DNA of 35,461 nt from Gammaproteobacteria bacterium (GCA_017854775.1 JAFMHC010000019.1:3654-39114), one strand, 5' to 3'; shown: positions 8,578-15,565, numbered from the stretch's first letter. Notes: a model not told the origin generated them from the letters alone. Numbers and translations: made by a program.

Positions 8578-9046
8578 CGCACAGGCTTTGAACTTATAAG
8601 TGAAATTAAACACCATAGCAATGTGAAAACCAAGCTTAAGACTGACAAGTGCTAACCGCGAACCTGAATCCAGACTCTCAGTTAAAACAACCAATAGACA
8701 TATCAAAAACTCGCGCGCAATACTCTTGCACAGCCCGCATGGAAGACAGAATCATATTATCGACACCTAAATGCCGATAGATTAACTTGCTTTGAAAGCG
8801 GCTATTTATAGCTCAGTCGCTCCCGTCAATGCGTTCAAGCTTTAGTGGCGTAAAAACAAAACAGAAGCTTCAATCTTGAGTATCGGCAAATAAATTCGAC
8901 CTGAAACCTATACAGGCTTCGACGACCGGAATGCGGTACCTAAGAATTAAGTAATGAGCACAAAATTGAGTTATGACTAGATCAACAGTTTCTAGCGAGG
9001 GCCAAAACCCTCGCTCAAACCGCCTAGTGACTCAGTTCTCTATCAA
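8578..9046. other. Intergenic stretch between the TadG-like gene and flp
   Basis: No convincing gene lies here. An open frame on the minus strand reaches to 8706 but reads as an upstream extension of the TadG-like gene rather than a separate protein. The only clear structure is the hairpin at 8994-9015. The gap is long compared with the overlapping junctions elsewhere in this operon, so a second promoter for tadG onward is possible, but I could not pick one out. Confidence 0.5.
8994..9015 (-). terminator. Hairpin just after flp, probable attenuator or mRNA-stabilising stem
   Basis: AGCGAGGG and CCCTCGCT form a perfect 8-bp stem around a 6-base loop, starting about 30 bp after the flp stop. 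On the minus strand it is not followed by a run of T, so a strong intrinsic terminator is unlikely. Its likely effect is partial termination or 3' protection, making pilin transcript more abundant than the assembly genes downstream (inference). Confidence 0.5.
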
Positions 9047-9313
9047 CTAATCGCCAGAATTGTTGGTATTTCCTTCATTGTAATCAGCCAATCCACGTGG
9101 CCCTGCGGAGCTGGCCGAACTATCGGCCGAGGTGCCTGCGGCTTCGATCTCAGTATCAGCATTCTGGCCTGACATCTCTTGGGCCATAGCGCCCACTTGG
9201 TTAGACACTGTGCCACCAAAAAAGCCAACAGCGCCAATGGCTGCAACAGCAATTAACGCAACAATAATAATGTATTCTGATAGGCCTTGGCCTTTTTGCT
9301 TTTGAATATTCAT
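9047..9313 (-). CDS. flp: Flp-type major pilin
   Basis: An 88-residue pilin precursor. The short leader MNIQKQKG is followed by the class III processing site G|QGLSEY, with the diagnostic Glu-Tyr at mature positions 5-6. A hydrophobic helix follows (IIIVALIAVAAIGAVGFF), then a Ser/Ala/Gly/Asn-rich tail (about residues 50-88). Flp pilins are usually 50-80 residues, so the low-complexity tail is a modest extension that may be surface-exposed or modified. An AAGGA ribosome site (9319-9323) lies five bases before the ATG, the best in this operon, as expected for an abundant product. It is the first gene of the minus-strand Tad operon. Confidence 0.95.
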   Translation of the reverse strand: MNIQKQKGQGLSEYIIIVALIAVAAIGAVGFFGGTVSNQVGAMAQEMSGQNADTEIEAAGTSADSSASSAGPRGLADYNEGNTNNSGD

Positions 9314-9330
9314 AACATTCCTTAGTTTGG

Positions 9331-9365
9331 GTAGGGAGTCGAAGCTAAAAGTAGGGAGTTAAAGC
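9331..9365. repeat. Two direct 15-bp repeats in the flp leader
   Basis: GTAGGGAGTCGAAGC (9331-9345) recurs as GTAGGGAGTTAAAGC (9351-9365), 13 of 15 identical and exactly 20 bp apart. They lie between the predicted flp promoter and the ribosome site. On the flp mRNA they read as two pyrimidine-rich ACTCCCTAC boxes. They could be protein-binding boxes on DNA two helical turns apart, or RNA elements. The function is unknown. Confidence 0.6.
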
Positions 9366-9455
9366 CTCGTTAAACTTATCACCAACATTTGCTGGGCAGA
9401 TAAAACACGTAGATATTTAACGCTTCAAAGTTTTCATGCTTTACATCTGTAATTT

Positions 9456-9485
9456 ATTCTATCCCGATTATTATCCATAAATCAA
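9456..9485 (-). promoter_or_regulatory. Candidate sigma-70 promoter for the flp/tad operon
   Basis: On the minus strand, TTGATT (-35, 9480-9485) and TAGAAT (-10, 9456-9461) are separated by 18 bp, giving a leader of about 135 bases before the flp ATG. The boxes fit four and five of six consensus positions respectively. No other candidate in the flp-kinase divergent region is better. The plus-strand promoter of the kinase arm was not identified. Confidence 0.4.
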
Positions 9486-9594
9486 CTACTTTTCTGAGAC
9501 ACTGTTATGCGAAATCAATAACATGACATTCGACACCCGCTATCAAACGGTTTTACGAATATTACGAAAGTAGCCCAAAGCTAACCAGAACACC

Positions 9595-10338
9595 GTGTTA
9601 ATAAAGTTAAAGACCCTAAAAACCACTAAAACATCAAAAGTGGATCAATGCTTAGCGATAACTACTGAGAGCCAGCTTCCACTTAGAATGGTAATCAGAA
9701 AATCCAGCACAATTGAGAAGATGGCAGAAAGGGAGCGATCCATTATTAACGGCCAGCTTGCAGGCGTACGCGCCATCCCGAAAATCTTATTTTTTTCGGA
9801 TTGTAGGCCCGAACTTTTAATCTATCGGTATATTGCCGGTCAGCCGCTCTATCAAACTTATACAAATCGCCACACCTCAATCCAAGATGCATTAAGACTC
9901 TTTCGAGCAACATTGCTCATTCTCGGCGACATTCACTCCGAACGGATAATTCATAACGACTTATCCCCCGGCAATTTGCTAATTGGGAGGCAAAACCAGG
10001 TATCAATAATTGATTTTGGTAACGCAACACTGCATGGCTGCTCTGAATTTCATGCCGTCGGAAAACCCCATTATGCATCGCCAGAGCAAATAGAGCACAA
10101 ACCCATCGATGCTCGAAGTGACATTTATCAGGTGGGCTGCGTTTTATTCGAAGCGATCTATAAATCACAATACCTAGACGCCAATAACCGGCCACACAAT
10201 TCAATCGACGCTTTCAACAATTCGCCAATAAATTGCTTGCTAAAATTAATGCTGGACTCGGCACGGTCTAAACGAATCACGTCAACTCACGAATGCATCA
10301 ACATAATTGACAATTTAATTTACAATCAATTAGTATAG
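9595..10338 (+). CDS. Hanks-type Ser/Thr protein kinase, divergent
   Basis: A compact 247-residue kinase. The C-lobe motifs are clear: catalytic loop HNDLSPGN (120-127), DFG (140-142), ASPEQ (161-165, the APE equivalent) and DARSDIYQVG (172-181). The N-lobe is short: I see no glycine-rich loop, VIRKS offers a candidate ATP-anchoring Lys (K36), and Glu45 or Glu47 may be the helix C partner. The HRD Arg is Asn (N121) and the usual catalytic-loop Lys is Ser (S124), so activity is uncertain. No transmembrane or sensor region is present, so it should be cytoplasmic. The start is GTG at 9595 (GTG 9640 also possible) with a poor ribosome site. It heads the plus-strand pilus arm and is divergent from flp. 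Its likely reader is the FHA domain on TadA (inference). Confidence 0.85.
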   Translation: MLIKLKTLKTTKTSKVDQCLAITTESQLPLRMVIRKSSTIEKMAERERSIINGQLAGVRAIPKILFFSDCRPELLIYRYIAGQPLYQTYTNRHTSIQDALRLFRATLLILGDIHSERIIHNDLSPGNLLIGRQNQVSIIDFGNATLHGCSEFHAVGKPHYASPEQIEHKPIDARSDIYQVGCVLFEAIYKSQYLDANNRPHNSIDAFNNSPINCLLKLMLDSARSKRITSTHECINIIDNLIYNQLV

Positions 10339-10373
10339 GCTTTCATCTATCTAGATAAACATGGACCCTACAC

Positions 10374-11147
10374 ATGCCTCACGATGATGGTGCGCATACA
10401 CTTGCGCCTGCCACAAATGGAATTTACGACGAAGACACGCCGCCGCTGATTCGACGTACTTCAGAAACTCAAACAGAACTTAAAGATGAGGCCGAAAGCG
10501 ACCTGGCTCTTAGTCGCCGAGCCGACTTCATGAGCTCGGCAGACTCAAATAAATCATCATTAGTTAAATACATGATTTATACCATCATAGTCATCGCTAT
10601 TCTCGGCTTGGGCTACCTGATTTACAGCAAAATAACACTTGAAAACCGCATTGTTTCATCAGGCTCGGACGCTCAAGGATCAAGCCCTAAAGCATCGCCA
10701 AACCGCGCAGATGTTAACGTCGACGAATCGTCATCAACATCACCATCCATCGATGAAAGCGCACTTTTGTCGATAGCTCCTAGCGACAGTTTCGAAGAGA
10801 TAATCACGCCTATCGAAGACTCATCAGTAGTCGAAATTTTCGATGAAACCTCTGATGTCAGTGCCGAGAAGCTTGGTTCGCAAGTACGGCCAGCCCCTAT
10901 CAACCCTCTTTCACAACCGCTGTTCGGCGATGAGATTACCAGTCGAATCATCGCAACAGAAAGTACGCCGGACCCATTTGCTCAATCACTTTATCGCAGA
11001 GCTTATAATTTGAGACATCAAGACAAAAGCCAAGCCATTACCTATCTTCAGCAAGCTTTGGAAAAATCGAATACAGAAAAATTGACTAACAAAATCAGGT
11101 CGCTTCTAAAAAGAACTACTGACGAACTAGAAAGGGCTAATGGTTAA
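10374..11147 (+). CDS. Single-span membrane protein with Thr-rich cytoplasmic tail
   Basis: I do not recognise a named family. Residues 1-63 are hydrophilic and, by topology, cytoplasmic. They carry a Ser/Thr cluster (TPPLIRRTSETQTELKDE, 22-39). Residues about 66-84 form one membrane helix (YMIYTIIVIAILGLGYLIY). The remaining 170 residues would be periplasmic: a long Ser/Asp-rich acidic linker (about 95-165) and then a C-terminal helical pair (about 200-257; QSLYRRAYNLRHQDKSQAI onward) resembling one or two TPR helices. It lies 35 bp after the kinase and overlaps the next gene as TAATG. The Thr-rich tail makes it a candidate kinase substrate and FHA ligand (inference). Confidence 0.7.
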   Translation: MPHDDGAHTLAPATNGIYDEDTPPLIRRTSETQTELKDEAESDLALSRRADFMSSADSNKSSLVKYMIYTIIVIAILGLGYLIYSKITLENRIVSSGSDAQGSSPKASPNRADVNVDESSSTSPSIDESALLSIAPSDSFEEIITPIEDSSVVEIFDETSDVSAEKLGSQVRPAPINPLSQPLFGDEITSRIIATESTPDPFAQSLYRRAYNLRHQDKSQAITYLQQALEKSNTEKLTNKIRSLLKRTTDELERANG

Positions 11148-11818
11148 TGAAAATCTCTATGCAAAGGAATAGAACTTCGATGACTTTCAATCAATACTCG
11201 AGACGGGTAGCTGCAGGTCTTGCATTTGTTCTAATTTCAGGTTGCACAACCACTGACAAAGCGCCAATCGATCTGATTCAGACATCCAAGATAGCCGAGT
11301 TTGCGACCCAAGATCCAATTGAACTTTTAGTTATTGGCAAACGCGCCTACAACTCGAAACGTTTTGACTTAGCCGAACGAGCTCTTCTTGAATCGATCAA
11401 ACTATCCCCCACGGTAATCGACTCGCATCTGTATCTAGGTAACATATATTTCCTAAGCGATCGATACGTATTAAGCCGAGCCCAATACGCCAAGGCTTTG
11501 CACCTAGATAAATCCAATCTAATTGCAAGTAATAATACGATGCTGATCGACCTCCGCCAATCCGAGAGATCACTCGGGTTACTCGAAAGCGTATTGCAGG
11601 TGCATAGCAAAGACTATGAGCACGTACAAAGCTTACTGACCGCTATTCAGATATTTTTGAAACCCGGTCAGAAGGATGAAAAAGCTATTAGCGACGATAA
11701 CAGAGCAACATTGATCGAAAAATCGGAGCTTAAAGAATCAGAGCTCATTAGCACAGATAATTTAACCGCCGAGACAGTCTCAAACGCCATTTTAGCCGAT
11801 GATGGCAGCAGCGAATGA
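11147..11818 (+). CDS. TadD-like TPR lipoprotein
   Basis: A 223-residue lipoprotein with signal VAAGLAFVLISGC (acylated Cys at residue 33) and a TPR region at about 50-160. The TPR signature is visible in IGKRAYNSKRFDLAERALLE and HLYLGNIYFLSDRYVLSRAQ. TadD is the TPR outer-membrane lipoprotein of Tad systems, where such proteins act as secretin pilotins or assembly factors. The position in a Tad locus favours this identity, though TPR lipoproteins are diverse. The ATG overlaps the upstream stop (TAATG). An internal ATG at 11180 would give a more usual signal peptide length. The C-terminal 50 residues are acidic, lacking repeats. Confidence 0.75.
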   Translation: MKISMQRNRTSMTFNQYSRRVAAGLAFVLISGCTTTDKAPIDLIQTSKIAEFATQDPIELLVIGKRAYNSKRFDLAERALLESIKLSPTVIDSHLYLGNIYFLSDRYVLSRAQYAKALHLDKSNLIASNNTMLIDLRQSERSLGLLESVLQVHSKDYEHVQSLLTAIQIFLKPGQKDEKAISDDNRATLIEKSELKESELISTDNLTAETVSNAILADDGSSE

Positions 11819-11831
11819 ATGTCACCTTAGT

Positions 11832-12170
11832 ATGAATATATCAATTAACGGGCATGGAATTGAACGAGTGAAACATGCTAAGCATTGGCGTCAGCGACTT
11901 GTTGGGCTACTCACAACTAGCAAATCGGCCTTCACAGGGATAGTCATAGATCCCTGTAACTCGATACATACCATTGGTATGCGCTATCCGATTGATGTTA
12001 TTTTTGCAGACAGTAACCATGTAGTAGTAAAGACTTTCAAGAATGTTCGTCCATTCAAATTTTGTTTGGGCGGACGAAACGCACGCTACACTGTAGAGCT
12101 TCCAACGGGAAGTATAGACAAATATGACATAAACGCTGGAAACAGCTTTCTACTCAACGTTAAGGACTAA
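11832..12170 (+). CDS. DUF192 family protein
   Basis: A small protein of the DUF192 fold. The family motif IHTIGMRYPIDVIFADS (about residues 46-62 counted from the chosen start) and the later VELPTGSIDKYDI are clear. The biochemical role of DUF192 is not established. The frame is open from ATG 11799, which would overlap the TPR gene by 20 bp. I prefer ATG 11832 because homology begins around MNISINGHGIERVKHAKHW, but neither start has a good ribosome site. No export signal is evident from ATG 11832. It sits between the TadD-like and TadE-like genes and is probably part of the same operon. Confidence 0.85.
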   Translation: MNISINGHGIERVKHAKHWRQRLVGLLTTSKSAFTGIVIDPCNSIHTIGMRYPIDVIFADSNHVVVKTFKNVRPFKFCLGGRNARYTVELPTGSIDKYDINAGNSFLLNVKD

Positions 12171-12181
12171 GAACGAAGGTT

Positions 12182-13060
12182 ATGAATATGTTGATATCAA
12201 AAATAAAATCGCCGATACGCCAACGTGGAGCCGCAATGGTCGAATGGTTTATTGTGGCTCTTCCTTTGTTCATACTACTGGGGCTAGGCTCATATCAATG
12301 GATTGTGATTTACGAAGCAAAAGCAACACTCAATCACGCAACGTTTATGGCCGCTCGTAAAGGCAGTCTTTATAACGGCGATATTCGCAAAATCGAAGGT
12401 GCGTTAGCCGAATATATGGCCCCACTCTATGCCCCAGAATCTGGCAATACTTTAGACCTCGCTGTCCGCACTGGCGTATTACCCAATGGCAATTGCGTCT
12501 CAATTCCGCATATCCCCGGGACAGACGAAGTTATACGAATAACCTGCCATGACGTTACCGAACACAGCCGAATTAGAATCCTTAATCCCACCAAAGAGGC
12601 ATTCGAAGATTTCGCCGGAGACGTAGTCGGGCTAGGCACTGACGCAATCCCTAATGTCGACTTGAATCATCGCAGCACTCAAATTGGCGCGGCCAGTGGC
12701 GTTAACATACAAGATGCTAATTTGCTAAAGATTGAAGTAGTTTATGGCCTTAGGCTTAACGTGCCATTTGTGAGCTGGGTATTTCCTGTCGTGATACGCC
12801 GCTACGCCGAGATAGGGAGCCTAGAAGACATTCTACTGTCTCAAAATCGCATCCCCATACGCACCAGCAGCATTGTTAGAATGCAAACACCAGCAATTGA
12901 TAATTCAGCCGTCGTAACGCGAGACGTGGCCGAAGGCATTGTCGATGAACTTGAAGAAGAAAGTGTGGTCAGAGAGGATTTCCCCGATCGCCCATGGTGT
13001 GGCCCAACAGGCTCGTGTGACACCGAACCCGTATGTAACGGGTGCTCATGCGGCACCTAA
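12182..13060 (+). CDS. tadE: TadE-like pseudopilin with Cys-rich C-terminal tail
   Basis: The N-terminus carries a basic leader, the class III site G16|AAMVEW with Glu at mature position 5, and one hydrophobic helix (FIVALPLFILLGLGSYQWIV, about residues 23-42). The characteristic TadE continuation follows: YEAKATLNHATFMAARKGSL. The exported domain of about 240 residues ends in a striking tail with five Cys in twenty residues (WCGPTGSCDTEPVCNGCSCGT less its first residue). TadE is a pseudopilin required for Flp pilus assembly. A GAAGG site suits either ATG 12182 or ATG 12188. This is the last gene of the plus-strand pilus arm; no clear terminator follows. Confidence 0.85.
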   Translation: MNMLISKIKSPIRQRGAAMVEWFIVALPLFILLGLGSYQWIVIYEAKATLNHATFMAARKGSLYNGDIRKIEGALAEYMAPLYAPESGNTLDLAVRTGVLPNGNCVSIPHIPGTDEVIRITCHDVTEHSRIRILNPTKEAFEDFAGDVVGLGTDAIPNVDLNHRSTQIGAASGVNIQDANLLKIEVVYGLRLNVPFVSWVFPVVIRRYAEIGSLEDILLSQNRIPIRTSSIVRMQTPAIDNSAVVTRDVAEGIVDELEEESVVREDFPDRPWCGPTGSCDTEPVCNGCSCGT

Positions 13061-13329
13061 CTTTACCTACCACCAGTTTAAAAACCGACATCCTCTAGCT
13101 CGCCGTTTTCGAAACTGCGAGACTGAAATGCGGGCTACGGCTGTCACTTGGTTCATTTTTGCAACTCCTACCAGCATAATCAGCGCCTTAAAACAGGTAT
13201 TTAACTACACCGCTCTCGTTTAGTTGATCTCTGAAGCAATTCTTTATCACGGGGCTAAGCCTGTGCCGTCAACGGCCCGTATATTCGCTATCGTGCACCC
13301 GACACAAAGAACTTCACGCCTTACGACTA
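13061..13329. other. Intergenic stretch between the pilus arm and hutF
   Basis: No convincing coding frame. A weak nested inverted repeat occurs around 13250-13282 (ACGGG...CCCGT enclosing GCCGTCAACGGC), without a following T run. The hutF promoter region begins at 13330. Confidence 0.5.
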
Positions 13330-13358
13330 TTGTCAATTTTACTCAGCACCGATATTAT
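13330..13358 (+). promoter_or_regulatory. Sigma-70 promoter for hutF-hutC
   Basis: TTGTCA (13330-13335) and TATTAT (13353-13358) match the -35 and -10 consensus at five of six positions each, with the ideal 17-bp spacer. The hutF ATG follows 30 bp after the -10 box. Confidence 0.7.
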
Positions 13359-13369
13359 GTATGCACATA
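13356..13369. promoter_or_regulatory. Candidate HutC operator overlapping the -10 box
   Basis: TATGTATGCACATA is a near-palindrome with perfect TATGT/ACATA arms around a 4-bp core, covering the end of the -10 box and the probable transcription start. GntR/HutC-family repressors bind short palindromes of this sort. The placement fits repression of hutF by HutC. No experimental or database match is claimed. Confidence 0.45.
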
Positions 13370-13388
13370 TTATAATTAGATTAGTTTA

Positions 13389-14783
13389 ATGGCAACTACA
13401 ATTTTTGCGAAGCAAGCCCTAACCGCCACAGGCTGGCAAGAAAATATCGCGTTAAGCATCGACGACGATGGGCGTATTTCTGATATCTCGGCCGCTACAG
13501 GTAATGAAGTTGAAAAAGTTGGCATTCTATTACCTGCCCTTGCAAACCTACATAGCCATGCTTTTCAAAGAGCGATGGCTGGCCTAGCTGAGCAGCGCGC
13601 CGCGGCGGGGTTGAAACAAAAAGCCGAAAATTCAGTTGATGATTTTTGGACCTGGCGAAAAGTCATGTATCGATTTCTAGAGATTCTATCGCCAGAAGAT
13701 ATCGAGGTTATTGCCGCACAAGTGCAAATGGAAATGCTTGAGTCCGGTTACGCCTCGTCGGCAGAATTTCACTATTTACATCACAATCACAATGGCAGCC
13801 ACTATGACAACATTGGCGAGCTCTCAGAAAGATTGTTTCAAGCTTCACTAACATCCGGCATCGGTTATACCCACCTACCGGTTCTGTATATGCGTGGAGG
13901 CTTAGATGGTCGCTCCCTGCAAGGTGGCCAACTCCGATTTTCCTGTGATTTAGATCAGTTCGAAAAACTCTTTACATCTCTCAGGTCATCAATGTCCACG
14001 CTGCCAAACGATACTGTCTTAGGGGTCGCTCCGCATTCCCTTCGAGCGGTATCAAGAGAAGGTCTGATCATGGCTAGCCGCTTGGACAACACTACGCCGA
14101 TACATATTCATATCGCCGAACAGAAAAGTGAGGTGAACGATGTGGTTCAGGCCTTAGGCTCAAGGCCTATTCGCTGGCTGTTGGACAACATAGGTGTTGA
14201 TGAACGTTGGTGCCTTATTCATGCCACCCATACCGAACCATCAGAGTTAATCGACTTTGCCAACTCGGGTGCGGTTGCAGGGCTGTGCCCAATAACCGAA
14301 GCGAATCTCGGCGATGGCATTTTTGATGCGCTTGAATTCTTTCAACACGGTGGTCGATATGGCGTTGGTTCCGATTCAAACGTTAAGATCGCGCTCAGTG
14401 AGGAATTGCGCATGCTTGAGGTATCTCAACGCTTACGCGACCAACGGCGAGTCGTGCTCAGCAGTGAAGAGATGCCATCCAATGGTCGTTTTCTCTACTC
14501 GCACGCCGCTATTGGTGGCGCTCAAGCGCTGGCAAGAGATTCCGGCCGTATAGAAGTAGGCGCACTGGCCGACTTAGTGGCACTCAACGATCAACATCAC
14601 TCGATTGCAGGGCTGTCGAACGACACCGTTTTGGATACTTGGATCTTCGCCAGCAATGATAATATAGTCAGCGATGTTTGGGCCGCAGGAAGGCACATGG
14701 TTCGTGATGGTCGGCATAGTCGGCGCGATCATATTAGCAATAAATTTCTGCAAACGATCAAACGCTTACGCCAGCAACTATAA
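13389..14783 (+). CDS. hutF: HutF, formimidoylglutamate deiminase
   Basis: Converts N-formimidoyl-L-glutamate to N-formyl-L-glutamate plus ammonia, the step that defines the five-enzyme histidine degradation route (HutG then releases formate and glutamate). The amidohydrolase-fold metal ligands are visible as LHSHAFQ (H55, H57). The mid-sequence motifs are APHSLRAVS, HIHIAEQKSEV, HATHTEP and GLCPITEANLGDGIF, and the late one is GVGSDSNVKIALSEELRML. Length 464 aa is normal. It is preceded by a good promoter and followed after 38 bp by hutC. Cytoplasmic. Confidence 0.95.
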   Translation: MATTIFAKQALTATGWQENIALSIDDDGRISDISAATGNEVEKVGILLPALANLHSHAFQRAMAGLAEQRAAAGLKQKAENSVDDFWTWRKVMYRFLEILSPEDIEVIAAQVQMEMLESGYASSAEFHYLHHNHNGSHYDNIGELSERLFQASLTSGIGYTHLPVLYMRGGLDGRSLQGGQLRFSCDLDQFEKLFTSLRSSMSTLPNDTVLGVAPHSLRAVSREGLIMASRLDNTTPIHIHIAEQKSEVNDVVQALGSRPIRWLLDNIGVDERWCLIHATHTEPSELIDFANSGAVAGLCPITEANLGDGIFDALEFFQHGGRYGVGSDSNVKIALSEELRMLEVSQRLRDQRRVVLSSEEMPSNGRFLYSHAAIGGAQALARDSGRIEVGALADLVALNDQHHSIAGLSNDTVLDTWIFASNDNIVSDVWAAGRHMVRDGRHSRRDHISNKFLQTIKRLRQQL

Positions 14784-14785
14784 TG

Positions 14786-14827
14786 CTAGAACCAGAGTGT
14801 TAGAACTATAATATTAGAATTATGACA
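14786..14827. repeat. Three tandem 14-bp imperfect repeats across the hutC start
   Basis: CTAGAACCAGAGTG (14786-14799), TTAGAACTATAATA (14800-14813) and TTAGAATTATGACA (14814-14827) share the core TAGAA at exact 14-bp spacing. The third copy contains the hutC ATG. They occupy the whole hutF-hutC gap, so hutC lacks an obvious ribosome site. Confidence 0.5.
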
Positions 14828-15514
14828 GTTAACTCACATCACGATATCAGACAAGCTCTACGAGACCGAATTGAGTCAGGCGAGTGGCAACTTGGCGCGT
14901 TAATTCCTAGCGAAATGGCGCTTGCCGATGAATACGGCTGTGCACGTACCACCATAAACAGAGCCCTGCAAACTCTGGCGAGTGATGGCCTAGTAGTACG
15001 CAAACGCAAAGGCGGAACCCGAGTGTGTGAAATGCCAGTGCGCCAAGCAAAATTTGAAATACCGATTTTGCGCGAGCAAGTTGAGGCCACAGGCGGCAAA
15101 TACCGCCACCAAATTATGTCACAGAAGCTGAGGACGCCAACCGCGTCGGTGCGCACTCAGTTAAGAATTTCAGCTGGTAAAAAGGCCTTATTCATGGAGA
15201 CTATCCACTTAGCCGACGATAGCCCATACGCCTACGAACAACGCTGGGTGAACCTTCAAACAGTGCCTGAGATTATGCAGGCGCCATTGGATCAGCTAAG
15301 CGCCAACGAGTGGCTGGTAAAAACAGTACCATTCTCAAGTGGTGATGTGATTTTCTCAGCCGAAAAAGCCGATAAAACTATCGCCAGCGCCCTGCAAAGC
15401 GATGTCGGCAATGCTATTTTCGTTGTCGATCGCACTACATGGATGGGAGGCGATTTCATAACCACCATGAAGCTTTATTATAAAGATGGCTACCAACTTT
15501 ACTCGCCACTTTAG
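14822..15514 (+). CDS. hutC: HutC, GntR-family histidine utilisation repressor
   Basis: A 230-residue regulator with an N-terminal GntR winged helix (about residues 5-70; SGEWQLGALIPSEMALADEY, then CARTTINRALQTLASDGLVV) and a C-terminal UTRA ligand domain (about 85-228; FMETIHLADDSPYAYEQRWV, and VDRTTWMGGDFITTMKLYY near the end). HutC represses hut genes and is released by urocanate. The WMGGDFITTMKLYY-like ending is typical of HutC rather than other UTRA regulators. It follows hutF closely and is probably co-transcribed, giving feedback control. Downstream it is convergent with the EPS initiating transferase gene. Confidence 0.9.
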   Translation: MTVNSHHDIRQALRDRIESGEWQLGALIPSEMALADEYGCARTTINRALQTLASDGLVVRKRKGGTRVCEMPVRQAKFEIPILREQVEATGGKYRHQIMSQKLRTPTASVRTQLRISAGKKALFMETIHLADDSPYAYEQRWVNLQTVPEIMQAPLDQLSANEWLVKTVPFSSGDVIFSAEKADKTIASALQSDVGNAIFVVDRTTWMGGDFITTMKLYYKDGYQLYSPL

Positions 15515-15532
15515 CTAGTCTGGCATACCAAT

Positions 15533-15560
15533 CAAGCAATATCGCTTGTCATTAATTCTT
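15533..15560 (+). terminator. Weak hairpin between convergent hutC and EPS transferase genes
   Basis: CAAGC and GCTTG pair as a 5-bp stem around a 6-base loop (15533-15548), followed on the plus strand by a T-rich TCATTAATTCTTTT. The stem is short, so termination efficiency is doubtful, but this is the only structure in the 51-bp convergent gap. Confidence 0.3.
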
Positions 15561-15565
15561 TTACC

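Noticed and set aside
8578-8706. Upstream extension of the TadG-like protein by 43 residues
   Set aside because: The added leader lacks the features of a TadG N-terminus, and the Tad domain signal fits a start at 8577; not fully excluded.
12939-13223. 94-codon plus-strand frame overlapping the end of the TadE-like gene
   Set aside because: Out-of-frame shadow of the pseudopilin 3' end extended into intergenic DNA; no family resemblance.
13250-13282. Nested inverted repeat as a terminator after the pilus arm
   Set aside because: Stems are short and interrupted and no T-run follows, so termination is not supported.
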